A stretch of 64,000 nt of DNA, from NCBI GenBank assembly GCA_019828545.1, contig JACVRA010000095.1, forward strand, positions 798,937-862,936, read 5' to 3'. The notes under the pieces were generated by a model. It was not told the DNA's origin. It was given only the letters and a program-made list of their open reading frames with translations, and made no database searches. The translations under genes were made by a program, and so were the position numbers. Positions 1 to 12,931 of this stretch are shown piece by piece (within the stretch, counting starts at the first letter, position 1; each line of letters begins with the position of its first letter). This stretch comes from Paracamarosporium sp. OC-R06-R3. Its lineage: Eukaryota > Ascomycota > Dothideomycetes > Pleosporales > Didymosphaeriaceae.

Positions 1-694
1 GTAGCTTGGTCGAGTGCCATTCGCGCAGGCACGATGCGATCTCGTCGACCAGGGGTTCCTGGGCCGAGGTGGGCGTCTCGTCGCCAATCTTGAGCATGGG
101 CACTGGGGCGGGCGGTCGGGGAGTGGTGGGATCGTGCGATGTCGGGGAGACGGGCGAGAGAGGCAAGGCGAGCTGCTGGAGGTGGTCTTGCCGCGCAGAC
201 CACTGGGAGCCATGGCTGCCGGCGCGGTTCTTGGTGGAGCGGCGACGCGAGAGCGGGCGGGCTGCGGACGAGGGCAGCAGGGACACGGCATCGGATCTGG
301 AGGCTCTTCTGGCGTGGGAGGGCGGCGTCGCACCTGTGCTCTCGGTCGGGGTGATGAGGCCGTTTGCGGTGTGCTCGCGCTGGTCGGGGCCGTCGTTGGG
401 GGTGGGCGTCGCCTTGCCCTCGCCGAGCACCTCGCGCACCTCGACGCAGCAGCGCGGGAAGATGCCCGAGAAGACGCGGGCCTCGAGCGTCTGGCCCTTG
501 ACGCTCGTCAGGCCGGCCAGCAGCGAGGGCGGCGCGACGAGGTAGCCGCGGTACCAGGCGGCGTCGCTGCCGCCCTGCTCAATGATGTACAGCTCGTCGC
601 CGATCTCGAGCGGCAGGTCGGCGGGCGACGAGGGCTGGAACGGATATGTGCATGTTGCGAATGCGATCCGCGGGAGCGGTCTCCAGCCAGGCAT
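1..694 (-). CDS. DOCK-family Rho/Rac guanine nucleotide exchange factor, N-terminal part (runs off the window)
   Basis: Only the first ~231 codons are in the window. The chosen ATG (694) begins MPGWRPLPRIAF. An SH3-like segment follows at about residues 8-65, with ALYDY-like spacing, LEIGDELYIIE, then WYRGYLV and VFSGIFPRCCVEV. A Ser/Pro/Arg-rich linker comes next. The last visible residues, LREWHSTKL, match the start of the helical region that follows the SH3 domain in DOCK180/Dck1 proteins. The frame is open from 694 to base 1 with no intron needed. DOCK proteins act with ELMO partners as GEFs for Rac/Rho GTPases at the plasma membrane. The catalytic DHR2 domain would lie outside the window, so the family call rests on the N-terminal signature alone. 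The gene itself is clearly real. Confidence 0.8.
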   Translation of the reverse strand, partial: MPGWRPLPRIAFATCTYPFQPSSPADLPLEIGDELYIIEQGGSDAAWYRGYLVAPPSLLAGLTSVKGQTLEARVFSGIFPRCCVEVREVLGEGKATPTPNDGPDQREHTANGLITPTESTGATPPSHARRASRSDAVSLLPSSAARPLSRRRSTKNRAGSHGSQWSARQDHLQQLALPLSPVSPTSHDPTTPRPPAPVPMLKIGDETPTSAQEPLVDEIASCLREWHSTKL

Positions 695-1515
695 GGCACC
701 TCGGGTCGGGCTGTGGGCGCCTGCGAGGGCGCGAGGGCATCACGGGATGCGTCGTCGAGTGCCCCTGATGGGGTGCGCGCGATCGTGGAGACACAAAAAC
801 CTGGGGGAACGCGACTCGACGAGGGGCGCGCAGACTCGGGGGGTGCGCTGGGTGCGTCGCCAATGGAGCGCCTGTGGACGGAGTGGCACTGGCAGCAGCC
901 GCCTGAGTCGTGGAGGACGGCAGCTGTCTTGTGTGTCAACGGGGCAAGGTTCCAAGGTGTCAAAATTCAAGCACCTTCACCTGCGCCTGTTGGGCGTCGG
1001 GTGCCTGCAGCCCCAGTCGCGCACAGACAGGGCCCCGTCAATCATACGCGCTAGCATCGTGTCTCAGCCTGAATGCGCGTGTTTCATCTTCACATGATCT
1101 ATCTGTTTGTTGACGCGTAACAATCAACCCTCAACCACCCCCCTCGTCGTATCCACTTCGTCGACCCTTCGTCTCTGGCACCTCGCCCATGGCTTGTGTG
1201 CATGGTATCGCGTGCATCCGGAGCCAACTCGGCAAGCCCCCTGCTGTCCAGCGTTCCTCCTAGTAAGAACACCGTGACAAAATCTATTCTATCTAGCACA
1301 GCATCGCCGCCCATGTGATGCCTCAAGGATGCAGCCATTGGAGCAAGCCAACAAGCACCGCAAGATAGGGAAGACTAGTGACGGACCGACCCACACACGC
1401 CCGAGTGCCAGCACTCTCAACCCTGAGATGAGTCAGCATTTACATTCCGCAGTCCGCCAAAACGATCCGACACCCCTCTAGAATCTATCTTGTAATGTGA
1501 AAATGAGGAAAATAC
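695..1515. other. intergenic region between the DOCK gene and the carboxylesterase
   Basis: This stretch holds the upstream region of the DOCK gene and the 3' side of the carboxylesterase gene. Open frames here on either strand are GC-rich shadows without recognisable protein character. I see no RNA gene or repeat. Confidence 0.5.
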
Positions 1516-3197
1516 TCACTGCTTAAGTTGCAACCCCATGTCCGCAACGATGTTGCATCTGTTCCACTCCTGATCCGTGACATTCTCCATCTTCACCACG
1601 TTGTCGTTATCGAGCAGCAGCCTGCTACCATGGCCCGTCTTGCCAAACGTCTCCCAAGTCGGACTTTTTAGCTTGGTCCCATCTTGCATCAGAAAACTCG
1701 TCGTGTATCTGTTCGGATTGTATGATCGAATGAACGAGATCCAATACTGTTGAATGAAAACTTGGGACGCTTGTGTGCCGCCGTACCAGATGGAACCTAA
1801 CTCGCCCACGTGCAGGGCCGCTCCCACGTTCCAGTGGTATTGCCACGTAGACACAGAGGTGGTATCTGCGTATGCGGAGGAGAAATTGAGTCCCGGGCAG
1901 ATGTAACGGATGTGCCCGTAGATGTCTGCGGCGACATTGCGCCAGCGACTGTCACGTGTGAGATCAGCGGGACCGGGCCACACATTCGCTATTTGCTTCT
2001 GGTCCTGACCGTTCAGATTGGTGAATTGATCTGCAACGAACGTATATGCCTTTTGCATCGAAGACACAGATTTGGACGTGAACGTCATTCCTTCGTTTGT
2101 TGAGTCTCCAATGATGGTGGGTACTTTGACGAAATGACCATTTTTGAATTCGTTGTACGTATAGTCTTTTATGAAATCATAGTCCACGATAGGATTAAAC
2201 GGATAAATAGGGGGGTTCTTCCCTCCCGGGAAAGGTATGTTCAAGCTGCGAACTGCATTCTGGAAGGTGACTGCGTCCATCGTCTGCAGGCATCCGAGGT
2301 CTTTGCAACCTGTCTGTTTGAGGAGTGCGTTGTACTGGTATTGACTCTCACTAACATTACGCAGAGCAGGCGTAGCGGGAGATTCGACTGTTGCAGCGTG
2401 AAAGAGCTCGTCATCCCTTCCGCCATAAGCCGTAAGTTGCATGATGACCGAGCCAGCACCAGCGCTGGCACCGCCGAGAGTAACGTGGCCGGGATCGCCT
2501 CCAAACTGTGCTCTATGTCAGTAGCCAGATAGAGACAATTGATGCTGGACAGAAACAAACCCGATCGATGTGCTTCTTTACCCACATCAAGAGCTGACGT
2601 TGATCTTTCAGGCCATTGTTTACGCTCAGGGTCTTGTTAGCCACAATCTCTGCGCTGGCTAGGAACCCATAGGGCCCAACCCGATAATTGAAGTTGACGA
2701 TCACAATTCGTTTGCCAGATGCGCGGACTAGATCGGTCCCATTGAAATTCGCGTTGCCATTGTTATTGAAGCCGCCACCCTGGATGAAGACATAGACAGG
2801 CAGTTTGCTCTTCGTCGTTGAATTGGTCGGGGCAAATACGTTGGCGAACAGACAGTCTTCAGACCACCTTCCACCAAATTCGTATAGTACAGGACTGTTC
2901 GTTCCGATGCAGAGAGGACCAAACTGGGATGTCGTGAGATACGTGGAATAGGGCGAATTGTGGCATGCATACCTCAGTGGCGTTCACGATGCCTTTATCT
3001 GGAAGCGGGTCTTGAGGCGCCGTAAACCGCAGTCCGTCCAATCTCGAAGTACTTCGCGCATACCGCATGCCCGCCCACCGGGTAACTCCATTTCCAAAGT
3101 CCAATCCGCGATACTTGGCATACCCAAGATCAACAACCAGGTCGACGGCAACCAGTTGCTGGACGCAAAAGGTGAGCAGTAAGAAGAAAACGTACAT
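1516..3197 (-). CDS. secreted type-B carboxylesterase/lipase
   Basis: Three exons: 3197-2973, 2923-2561 and 2505-1516, giving 525 residues. Both introns (49 and 55 bp) are GT..AG and keep the frame. The protein begins with a signal peptide (MYVFFLLLTFCVQQLVAVD). It has the alpha/beta-hydrolase carboxylesterase features: an oxyanion-hole stretch FIQGGGF, the nucleophile elbow GGASAGAG with Ser210, an NEG motif for the acidic residue, and LHVGEL carrying the likely catalytic His. It presumably hydrolyses ester bonds of an extracellular substrate, which cannot be named from sequence. The stop TGA overlaps a possible donor (CAGTGAGTA), so a further 3' exon is possible. The ATG at 3197 was chosen because it places the signal peptide at the N-terminus; an in-frame upstream ATG at 3347 would bury it. 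Confidence 0.85.
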
Positions 3198-4775
3198 CTG
3201 TGGACGTGAAAGACGGAGTGCAAGCGAACGACTGAAGATGGCTTGAAGGCACAAAGAGCCGATTGCCCTCGCGACAAAGCGATTATCTTCAGGAGGACGC
3301 GAGCTTGTTGTGGATGATGAACAAAATGACAACTCAAGAATGCGCATTCATAGAATGCATGGTAACACTACGCTATCATCTTGAGATAAAGGAATCACAA
3401 CACTACAATGCAGTATCAGTACTACAATGGGCATTATTTCAGACGGTACTCACCAACAGGTACACGACGGATGTAAGATAGCTCCCATGTCAACCTGCGA
3501 AGAGCTTCCCTTAAACTACCGGAACCGAGTAGGCCCACACTAGCAGCTAAGCCTCGACAGCGTCGGGGCGACGAACGGGGTCTTGTTGACCCCTAATCAG
3601 CAAGGCGAGACAGGCACATGTATCAAGCATACTCGGGGTTCGCGTAAAGACAATTGCACCGGTACCGGGAGCACTGTTCAATCCAGTTCCAGGCCGAGCC
3701 GCGCATGCATCTCTTGTAGCGATACTATTGGCGTTGTCGCGAACGCGCGCGCAAATTGCCCGTGGCGCAGTTGACGTGTTCCTACCGCAGGGCCACCTCA
3801 CGGACTAGGGACATCACCAGGCAAACGTCACGAAAGATAAGGTGCAGCCGTATTCTCATCGGGGAGCTGTTGGCGAGGTCCAGTCAAGAACGCAGTGCCA
3901 AGTGCAGCTCTGTCTTCTTGGCCCTGATTGCTTGGGGGATCTGCAGATTAGCTTTTGACGGGTTGAAACGCTCGGGCATTTGATGCTTGTCCGGCGTGCC
4001 ACCGAGCACAAGAGCAGCTGTTGAAGGCGTCGTCGTGGACGCAGAAAAAAACAAGGCCCAAAATCTATCAAACCGCGCGTGCCGTGGGATCAGGTTGCCA
4101 TGGGGCAGATACATGTCTTGGAGCCTGCTAAGTTCCGACGTAGCGGACACGATGGCTATGTCGCCAAGGACCTAGATGAGCGTTTGCAAGGCGCGCCATC
4201 TTTGCATCATTCTCCATTTTTATTTACTAGGATTGATCTGTGTACCGTTGACGCGGGTTTATGAGATCTACACAAACATAACCCTGCGAATTTCACCTCA
4301 GCGTTTCACAGACAAAGCCGCATCCATAAAGTTCAAATCGATTGACTGAGTACCGTAAAACCACCGTTGAACCTCCGTTTGGTTTTCCGCGCCATATTTT
4401 CTTGGTTCCACCTCTCTTACGCGAAGCTTAGCTGGAAGGATTTGGAACCGAATGAATGATACTAGCGTTCGAGTATGTACTACATATTATACTAGAAATA
4501 CGATAGAGTTGTGTTAACCGTCGTGCCTAGAGTATGTTGCGAACACAAGTGGTTGACCTTGTTGTTCTCAAAACGTACTGATGTCTTTGTTGATCGAGAC
4601 ATACTGTTTAAACTAGGTTCAGCGTCCACGTCGTTTTCCTCCAAGCATTCATGTCGAGCACCACCTAAAAACAGTCTTCTGTTATTTGGCCTCGATATCG
4701 TACACTCCCGCATGCGATTTTCTACAGTTGGTCCACATGCGGCTCAAGTACCTCGTATCGGCTTCCTTAGATCCC
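3198..4775. other. gene-poor interval, 1.6 kb
   Basis: Upstream region of the carboxylesterase and 3' region of the SDHAF4 gene. Frames such as the minus-strand one at 3547-3801 have no family resemblance, no plausible start context and no splice continuation. I see no tRNA or tandem repeat. Confidence 0.4.
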
Positions 4776-5246
4776 TTAGAAGTCCGTAACTCTCCCATTG
4801 AAGCTGTAATCTCCCGCAGCTCCCCAACGTAGCGGTTCAACCTTCGGCCCGCCAACTTCTCCCGTCTTGGGATTGACATCGCCCTCAAACTCGGGTGGCG
4901 CACCTCTCCTCAAGTTGGGGTGTACTTCCTCACCCTCTGGTATCCTCTTTGACTCATCTGCACCACTGTCCGGGGATTGGTTTATCCTTGCGCGTACATC
5001 TGCAGCGGAGAACGTAGTCGAGGTGGAAGTTGCGGCTGACTCGTCGCGCGGCGTACTGAATGCCCCTGTGCTCTGTCTTTGCAGGCGCTCGAAGATTTCT
5101 TGCTCTTCTTTGGGGAGGCGTGGCGGTGCCGGGGCATTGGTGAAGGGCGAGGAGAGGCGTGGTGTGGTGGTGCTGAAGGCGCGACAAGGGGTGGCGCGGC
5201 GGGAGAGGTGACGCGGGAGGCGGAGCAAGGTGAGTGTAGACTGCAT
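4776..5246 (-). CDS. succinate dehydrogenase assembly factor 4, mitochondrial (Sdh8/SDHAF4, DUF1674)
   Basis: Single exon, 156 residues. The N-terminus MQSTLTLLRLPRHLSRR followed by CRAFSTTTPR is a typical mitochondrial presequence rich in Arg and Ser with no acidic residues. The C-terminus carries the diagnostic DUF1674 block: EFEGDVNPKTGEVGGPKVEP, then LRWGAAGDYSFNGRVTDF at the very end. The family binds the flavinylated Sdh1 subunit in the matrix, limits autooxidation and promotes SDH assembly. The start at 5246 was chosen over the longer open frame (to 5459) because the upstream part is hydrophobic leader-like sequence unlike the family and would hide the presequence. Confidence 0.93.
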   Translation of the reverse strand: MQSTLTLLRLPRHLSRRATPCRAFSTTTPRLSSPFTNAPAPPRLPKEEQEIFERLQRQSTGAFSTPRDESAATSTSTTFSAADVRARINQSPDSGADESKRIPEGEEVHPNLRRGAPPEFEGDVNPKTGEVGGPKVEPLRWGAAGDYSFNGRVTDF

Positions 5247-6458
5247 TGTATTGGCAAGCGCAGAAGTCCTTGTCTCGTACAGATACGAACTGTGGTTGTA
5301 GGAAAGAACAAGTGAGTAGTAAAAGCCGACTTTGAGATACAAGTGGATAGAAGCAAAGTTCGAGAAGGTGCACTTGCCGTCTCGCCTCAAGCCGCGGTTT
5401 ATCGGACCAATCAGAGTGGATGCGGAGAGAGCCATAGCTATCCCCAAACCAAAGCTCACTCAGTCTTATAACTTTGGCGACATGAATGCTATGACTCCAG
5501 CAACACATTCGAACAAGATCCTATGCTCGCACGAGCTAACAGTTGAGGCCGGAAAACTTACACGATTACCAAGTTTTCAGCCTCACAGGCTCCCGTTGCT
5601 CCCATACTTTAATTAACCCAGCAACATTACAAGTTATTACCGGTTTTCACTGTTCTTACCATGATGAGCGCTGATCTCACAGTCAGAATGATTCCGGTAC
5701 AAACTACTCGATTGTGAACTTCTTGCAACTACTGAAGTTGCTTTGAAGAGAAATCCATCCGGGATTATATGGAGGTATCTCGCTACATCAGGAAGCTCGG
5801 AAATAGTTTATCTTCTGTTCAATAGAAATTGCACGCGTTGTAAATAAAGGATTGGTGTTTCAAGCTCGCTATGCTGGAGGCGTTTCAGAAAACTACTATT
5901 TGAGATGTCTTTGCTCATGTTCGCTTGGCTACTTGAGACTAGATGGTGTCAAATAATGCATAGCTAAGACGGATTCATTTCTAAGACCTCAGAATAGGCT
6001 TGAAGCGGCTCACACCCGGTCTGTGGGATCTTTGAGAGAAATGACCCATGCCGTTTATGTGCTAATATCGAATCTTTTGCACATAATCGCTTGCGAGACG
6101 AGCTGGAGTAAGAGAATATGGCTACCATACGGAAATGGAGGATGGAATGCTACTCTTTGATATTTCGAAGTTAGGCCATGGAGCGTTTGCCGAGCAATTT
6201 TGAGGTGTTGGGTTTCCCCAGTGTGAGAGGCTATCGAGCACCAATGTCCGCAGCTAGCTGCTATCAACAAACATCATAGATCAAACTAATTCACAACAGC
6301 TTGGTGTGTCATTATGATGGCTCGATCTCGTTTCCCACAACCGCTACTCACGTCTTCAAGGAACTAAAGAAGATGATTTTCAGCCCACCAGATCCGGACT
6401 TTCCCTTCCAACGCCAACCACAGAACCTATTATACAGAAATGACGTTCACATAGGTGC
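5247..6458. other. intergenic, 1.2 kb, AT-richer
   Basis: Promoter side of the SDHAF4 gene and 3' side of rvb1. No supported frame and no repeat noticed; stop codons are dense in all frames, especially 5620-6050. Confidence 0.4.
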
Positions 6459-8037
<1,579 letters not shown>

Positions 8038-9207
8038 GGCGGCTATCCAAGGTTGTCGGTTGTTTTTTTGGAGGGGAACGGAAGGTTTAGTATGCGATTG
8101 GTATCGAGGGCAGCTCGGGTGGCAGGGGGTTGGAGGTGTCGGTTTGCGCGGTGCAGCTGTTTTTCGCGAAGCTGGGCCAGACATTCGCGCAGCTCTGCAA
8201 GCACGGACCCGCTAGAGCCTCCCAAAAGCGGTGCGGGTCATGGGGCATCCGCCGCGGCGGCCTCAATCAGTGAGGACTCCACTTCGACTCCGCATGCACT
8301 CCTGCACAAACACGGCACTGAGGCGTGACCTGGTCCCCAGCCTGGCTTCGCTTTGCATGCACAGTTTCTTTGGGCTCTATCGCACACTCTCGCCAAACGA
8401 CCAGCACCTCGCTCCTAGCACTGCCGCACGCTTGCTCGGGAAGCGACCTCCAGGGTCTCACACAGCGCCCACGCTACGATACCTGTATTTCGGCGAAACG
8501 CCGTCTCCTCCACGTCGCTGGCATCGTTCGCTAACTATTACAAGAGCAATCGTAACGTCTGACAACCTGCCTCTACGAGCACTCGAACCTACCCCGCTGA
8601 AAACCGTCCTGGTGTACGCTCGGCGTTCATGTCAATCACACAGGCACACAACACGCGCGAACGGGTGGAATTATCTGCTATTGCGGTCTGACTACTAGGT
8701 TATCGACCCAAACAGTTATCATACATTGGGATACCAGCCAAGCCGAACCCTCCAATTTTCATATCCATGCCAGCCATTGCCTCTGGCTGACTACCCACCA
8801 AGCTAGAAGCTAAGAAGATTCAGAAAATTCATCAATCGTCATCCCGTTGCCGGTTGGATAATCTATGCACAAACTTCCGGACACCAAGAATAGTGTACAA
8901 GGAATGCAATATGTTGTTGATGGTAAAGGGGTGGGGGTTGCGTAGGGTACGCTGTGATCAGGAGTCCAGGTCCCAATTTCACATTCATGATAACCGCAAG
9001 CTGACGATCTGATCAGATGCTTGCCCGTCGCGTCAGTAGATTCGCTTATGTCAACCGACAGACGAAATCTTGCGCCAATCGCCCTAGACTGTCCAGGTTT
9101 TGCATCGCATTCCGACGCGAAGAGACCTGTCAGAGTGCACACAAGAGGTGGAAGCTAATCACAGGGGGAAGAACAAAGTCCAAGAAGAGTGAGAGCGAGG
9201 CCGGAAT
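8038..9207. other. intergenic between rvb1 start and bromodomain gene end
   Basis: Holds the rvb1 promoter and the 3' region of the BET gene. A plus-strand frame at 8231-8698 (155 codons) is rich in Arg, Ser, His and Thr, resembles no family and is treated as chance. Confidence 0.4.
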
Positions 9208-11853
9208 TTACTCTTCCTCGCTCTCGGATGCACTGTCGTCGTCGTCTTCGTCGTCGCTCGACTCTTGGTTGGCTGAACACACGTGAGCCTCGATAACATA
9301 GCTAGAAGTTGCTAACAACTTACCAGGTGGGGACTGACTAGATCCCGACACTGCCCCATTGAACGACTGCATCTTCTCCTGGATCCTGCGAAGGCTGTCT
9401 TCCTGTTCGGACTTGCCCATGGGTTTGTTCTTCTTCGGGCGATTTGTGTTCTGCCTCGAAGGTGCCGCAGGGCGTGGCATTTCATAATCATCGTCATCAA
9501 CGGCAGAAGCCCTTGGACCTCGCACCGACTTGATAAACCGGAACAATTCACGCAATGTCTCATCGTTGATCTCGTCCATATCGAGCTCCATCTCATCGTC
9601 GTTGGTGTTTGCTAGGTGAGGACAGCCATTCCTAATAATCTGGACGGCGCGTCTCATATCAGCGTCGCCAAGTGTGCTGATACCCTCGGAGATCTCCTGC
9701 TTTTGCGCATAACTCAAAGGAGCCTGGGCCTTTTTGGGCTTTGATTTGACTGGCTTTGCCGGCGGAGGAACTGTGAGCGGACCAGCTTTACGCTTTGGCT
9801 GAGCCGTCTTAGATTTCTTCTTGCCAGGTGCCTTTGGCGACGACCCTTTTCGCTGCTGCTGTTGCTGGAGTAACTGCTGCGCAGTCTCATTGAGAGCTGC
9901 TATCTGCTTTTGGATGGCGAGGAACTGAGCCTGTGCAGGATCATCTTCATCATCCTCTTCATCCTCATCGTCTGAATAACCCGAACCTGCAGACTGGGGT
10001 TCGGCATCAGGTGCGTTTTGTGCAAGCCAGTCAGCCTTCTCACTCCATAAGCTGTTGAAGACCTCATTTAATTGCTTCCCCATCTTGTTCACTTCGTCAG
10101 TTTCGGGGTTGAACTTGAAGCAATTGACGAACACGAGCTGCGCATCATTGTAGAAGTCCTTGGCGTTCTGGTAAACACCCGCATCCAGATTCTTCTTCAC
10201 AGTCCCAAAATCCATCGGCTTTTTGATGATTTTTAGGTAAGAAGGAATATTCAACGCGACCGGATCTACAGGCGCCATGAACGGCCACGAAAATTTCGCG
10301 TACTTAGGCTTTAGTAGCTCGGAAAGGACGTTCTCGCAGAATTTTAGTTCCAGCTGATACTTCTTCTTCCTGGGCTTGGCAGCAGAATACGGAAGATCTT
10401 TCGAGGGTGGTCTATGAATTTCGCGCTTCGGACGATCATTAGCGCTAGAGGAATCTCGTCGAATCATGGGCAATCCGTCTGCATTCAGCGGCCAAGCTGA
10501 CGCGGGGGTGGTAGCAGTAGTGGGAGTTGACGCTGGTGGTGACTTTGCAACCGGTGCCGCCCTTGATTCACGTCGAGCCTTTGGCGCTGTTGAAACAGCG
10601 GGCTTCTTCGCAGGCTTGAAGGGCTTTGCTGCCTCATCTCCCTCTTTCGGGAGCCTATCTGTGCCCTTAAGGAAATAAGCCCGCATGTTGTATGCATCAT
10701 GAGTAACGGGGTGGGTAGTCGAGTTAAAGAGCTCGCTATTCGTCACAATCTGATCCAAATCTGCCATAAAGTCGGCGACATAAGTGTAAGCTCCAGTCTT
10801 CAGTTTGTTTTCCATAGTCCCCAGATCCATCGGCCGTGTTACAATGGAAGGGTAAGTAGGAATGTTCAGAAGCTCAAAGTCCACTGGCATTTTGAAAGCA
10901 TTCGAAACCTTGATTTTTTTGGTATTACGAATGCGCTCGAGCAAGAATTTCTTCTGCGCTTCTGTCATGGGTGCCGATGGCCATGTTCTGTAAGGTACAG
11001 CTTGTTGGACAGAAGAAGACTCTGGTGGGGGCGCGGAAGCACTGGCTGCCGGCGGCGCACCATTTGGTGGCTCGGTATGCGCAGGCAAATCTGGCACCTT
11101 GAACTCGGCGGACTCATTGCCTTCATCCTGAGTTTTTGTGCGTTTGGCGTCGGGCGCATCCTCCATGTCTGCATCATCTTCACGAGGTCGTACTTTGCCC
11201 GATGTTGGTGCATCTTCCATATCCTGATCGTGCGCACCCGGCGAAGTCAGCGAAGCTTGCGTCGTCGACTGCTGGGTTTCAATCTTGAGATCGTTCAAAG
11301 GCTTCGTGGGAGGAGCGGCCGAACCGGTTGAAACCGTGGTCGAGTCTGGATCATGGTTCGAGTCTACCTCGTTCGATTGCACCGGGCCGCCAAGAGACGC
11401 TTCTGTGGCTGCAAGTTGGGTTTCTGGGACCTTTTGCGTACTTGCGCCCGAGGGCTGAGTTGCCGCTTCATCGCGTACATCCGACATTGGAGCCTCGACG
11501 GCATCTGTAACTGACGGCATCTCGGAGTCCCCAAACAACGAATTATTGTCGAGCTGACTATCAGGCAGAAATTGGGAAACACCGTCAATTCCGCTGGAGA
11601 CGTTTGTGGTGGGATCGAGTGCAGGCGCAGCGTCGGATGATTGGTGGTGGTTGCCGTTGCCGTTGACGATGGGATCTTTTGCGGTGTCGAGGTTCACATC
11701 ATGGACGCTAAGTATTAGATTAGTGAGTGGTGAAGGTGAGGCGGTCAAGCGCACTTACCCGTTGGATTCGGTGTCCACCGCCATGGCATCTGCCAGGGGC
11801 ACTGCCGTCGCTTTCAGGTCCAGAGGAGCTTGGTCGAGGGCAGGCGATGTCAT
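9208..11853 (-). CDS. bdf1: BET-family double bromodomain transcription/chromatin factor (Bdf1-like)
   Basis: Three exons: 11853-11759, 11707-9324 and 9272-9208, 847 residues. An acidic, Ser/Thr-rich N-terminus carries KRTKTQD as a possible NLS. Bromodomain 1 is at about 280-380 (PTYPSIVTRPMDLGTMENKL, acetyl-lysine Asn in ELFNSTTHPV). Bromodomain 2 is at about 480-586 (KIIKKPMDFGTVKKNL, Asn in CFKFNPETDE). An NET domain is at about 695-762 (LSYAQKQEISEGI to ELFRFIKSV), followed by an acidic Ser-rich tail. BET proteins bind acetylated histone H4 and help recruit TFIID/SWR1. The 51-bp second intron has length 3n and no in-frame stop, so its retention would insert 17 residues. The start at 11853 was chosen because its 51-bp first intron splices cleanly into the frame. 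Confidence 0.95.
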
Positions 11854-12931
11854 TACTCCCATAGGGCCATAGAAGGGGGGTGCGCAGTTGGTCGGGGGTT
11901 GAGGTGGATTGATTGGGTGGCGCGCGCAATGCAGGATTCGGCGAGTCGTGGATCAGCAACTTTTTATTTCACGTCAGCGTGGGTTGAAGAAGTGCGAGGG
12001 AGGGGGCCTGAGGCTCGCCCAGGGGCATGGCGGGGCAGTGAAGGCGGGTTGCGGGTGGTGAGAGAGGCGGGCTTGATGCGACCAGACGGCGAGGGGCGCG
12101 CAAGATATAGCTGGGCGGCCACGACGGCGCCGGGCACGTGACGTACCTGGGGTGGCGGCCGCGAGCTGTCGACGTCGGGCGCAACGTCGGGGCGGCGATG
12201 AGTCACGGCGCGTTTGTTGTTGTGGTCAGCACATGCGCAACGACGACAGCTCGACGGCAGGACGCGAGGATGCGAGGATGCGCGGCGCACAGGCGCTAGC
12301 AGGGCAGGACGGCGGGCAGAGTGTCGCGACCGGAGCCGGGCGGGCGGACGGGCCTGTGGCGGGGTGCGGACGAGACGAGGCGCGAGTCGTGGGCGGGCGT
12401 TCGGGAGCAGGCGGCGGATTGGGAGCGGGTCGGGAAAAGGTCTTGTGAAGTTGAAAGAGGTGTGGGATGCGTCTTCCATTTATTCTCTCCGACACGCCGA
12501 TTCTTGGCTAAGCGGAACGCCCCTGAAAATGCGACACTAGCAGGAGCCCCGTCACGTGCCCGCGCCTTGCACCGCAGCGCCCGCCGCCCCAGCGCCCGCT
12601 GCACGGCTGCACGCCGCCTGCCGCCTGCTTGCGTGTGCTGTCTCTGCCCGCCGCAGCGCCGCCCGCCGTGCTCTGGCGAGCGTCGCGGAGGCCCGCTGCG
12701 ACGCGACTGCAGGCGCGCCCCGGATCCCTGTCGCAGCCGGTAGGCGCGACCGTCGGCGCGTGGCCCGAGCGCTGAAATATTTTGCGCTGCTCAGATTTTA
12801 CCGCCTGCCTTGGGCGCTGCCAACCACGCTGCCAACCACGCTGCCAACCACTCTGCCAGGCTGCAACACCGTGTCCGCCGCCCCCGCCAGTCTTCCTGCA
12901 CCCACCTGCATGCGCCAGCCAGCCTGCCAGC
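11854..12931. promoter_or_regulatory. divergent promoter region between the BET gene and the Utp12-domain gene
   Basis: About 1.1 kb of GC-rich DNA separates two outward-facing housekeeping genes. The many long overlapping frames here are composition effects, with no family resemblance. A 12-base tandem repeat lies near the right end. Confidence 0.5.
12815..12850. repeat. 12-bp tandem repeat, three copies
   Basis: The unit CGCTGCCAACCA occurs three times in a row with no mismatch, followed by a diverged partial copy. It lies about 80 bases before the start codon of the Utp12-domain gene, so probably in its 5' UTR or promoter. Confidence 0.9.

Noticed and set aside
14..1054. 346-codon plus-strand open frame and several overlapping ones
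   Set aside because: They are antisense to the DOCK gene in GC-rich DNA; the minus strand has clear SH3 and DOCK signatures.
8231..8698. 155-codon plus-strand frame upstream of rvb1
   Set aside because: No domain, unusual composition and no homology that I recognise.
11964..12743. Long overlapping frames on both strands between the BET and Utp12-domain genes
   Set aside because: Pro/Arg/Ala-rich, no family resemblance, all overlap one another; typical of GC-rich promoter DNA.
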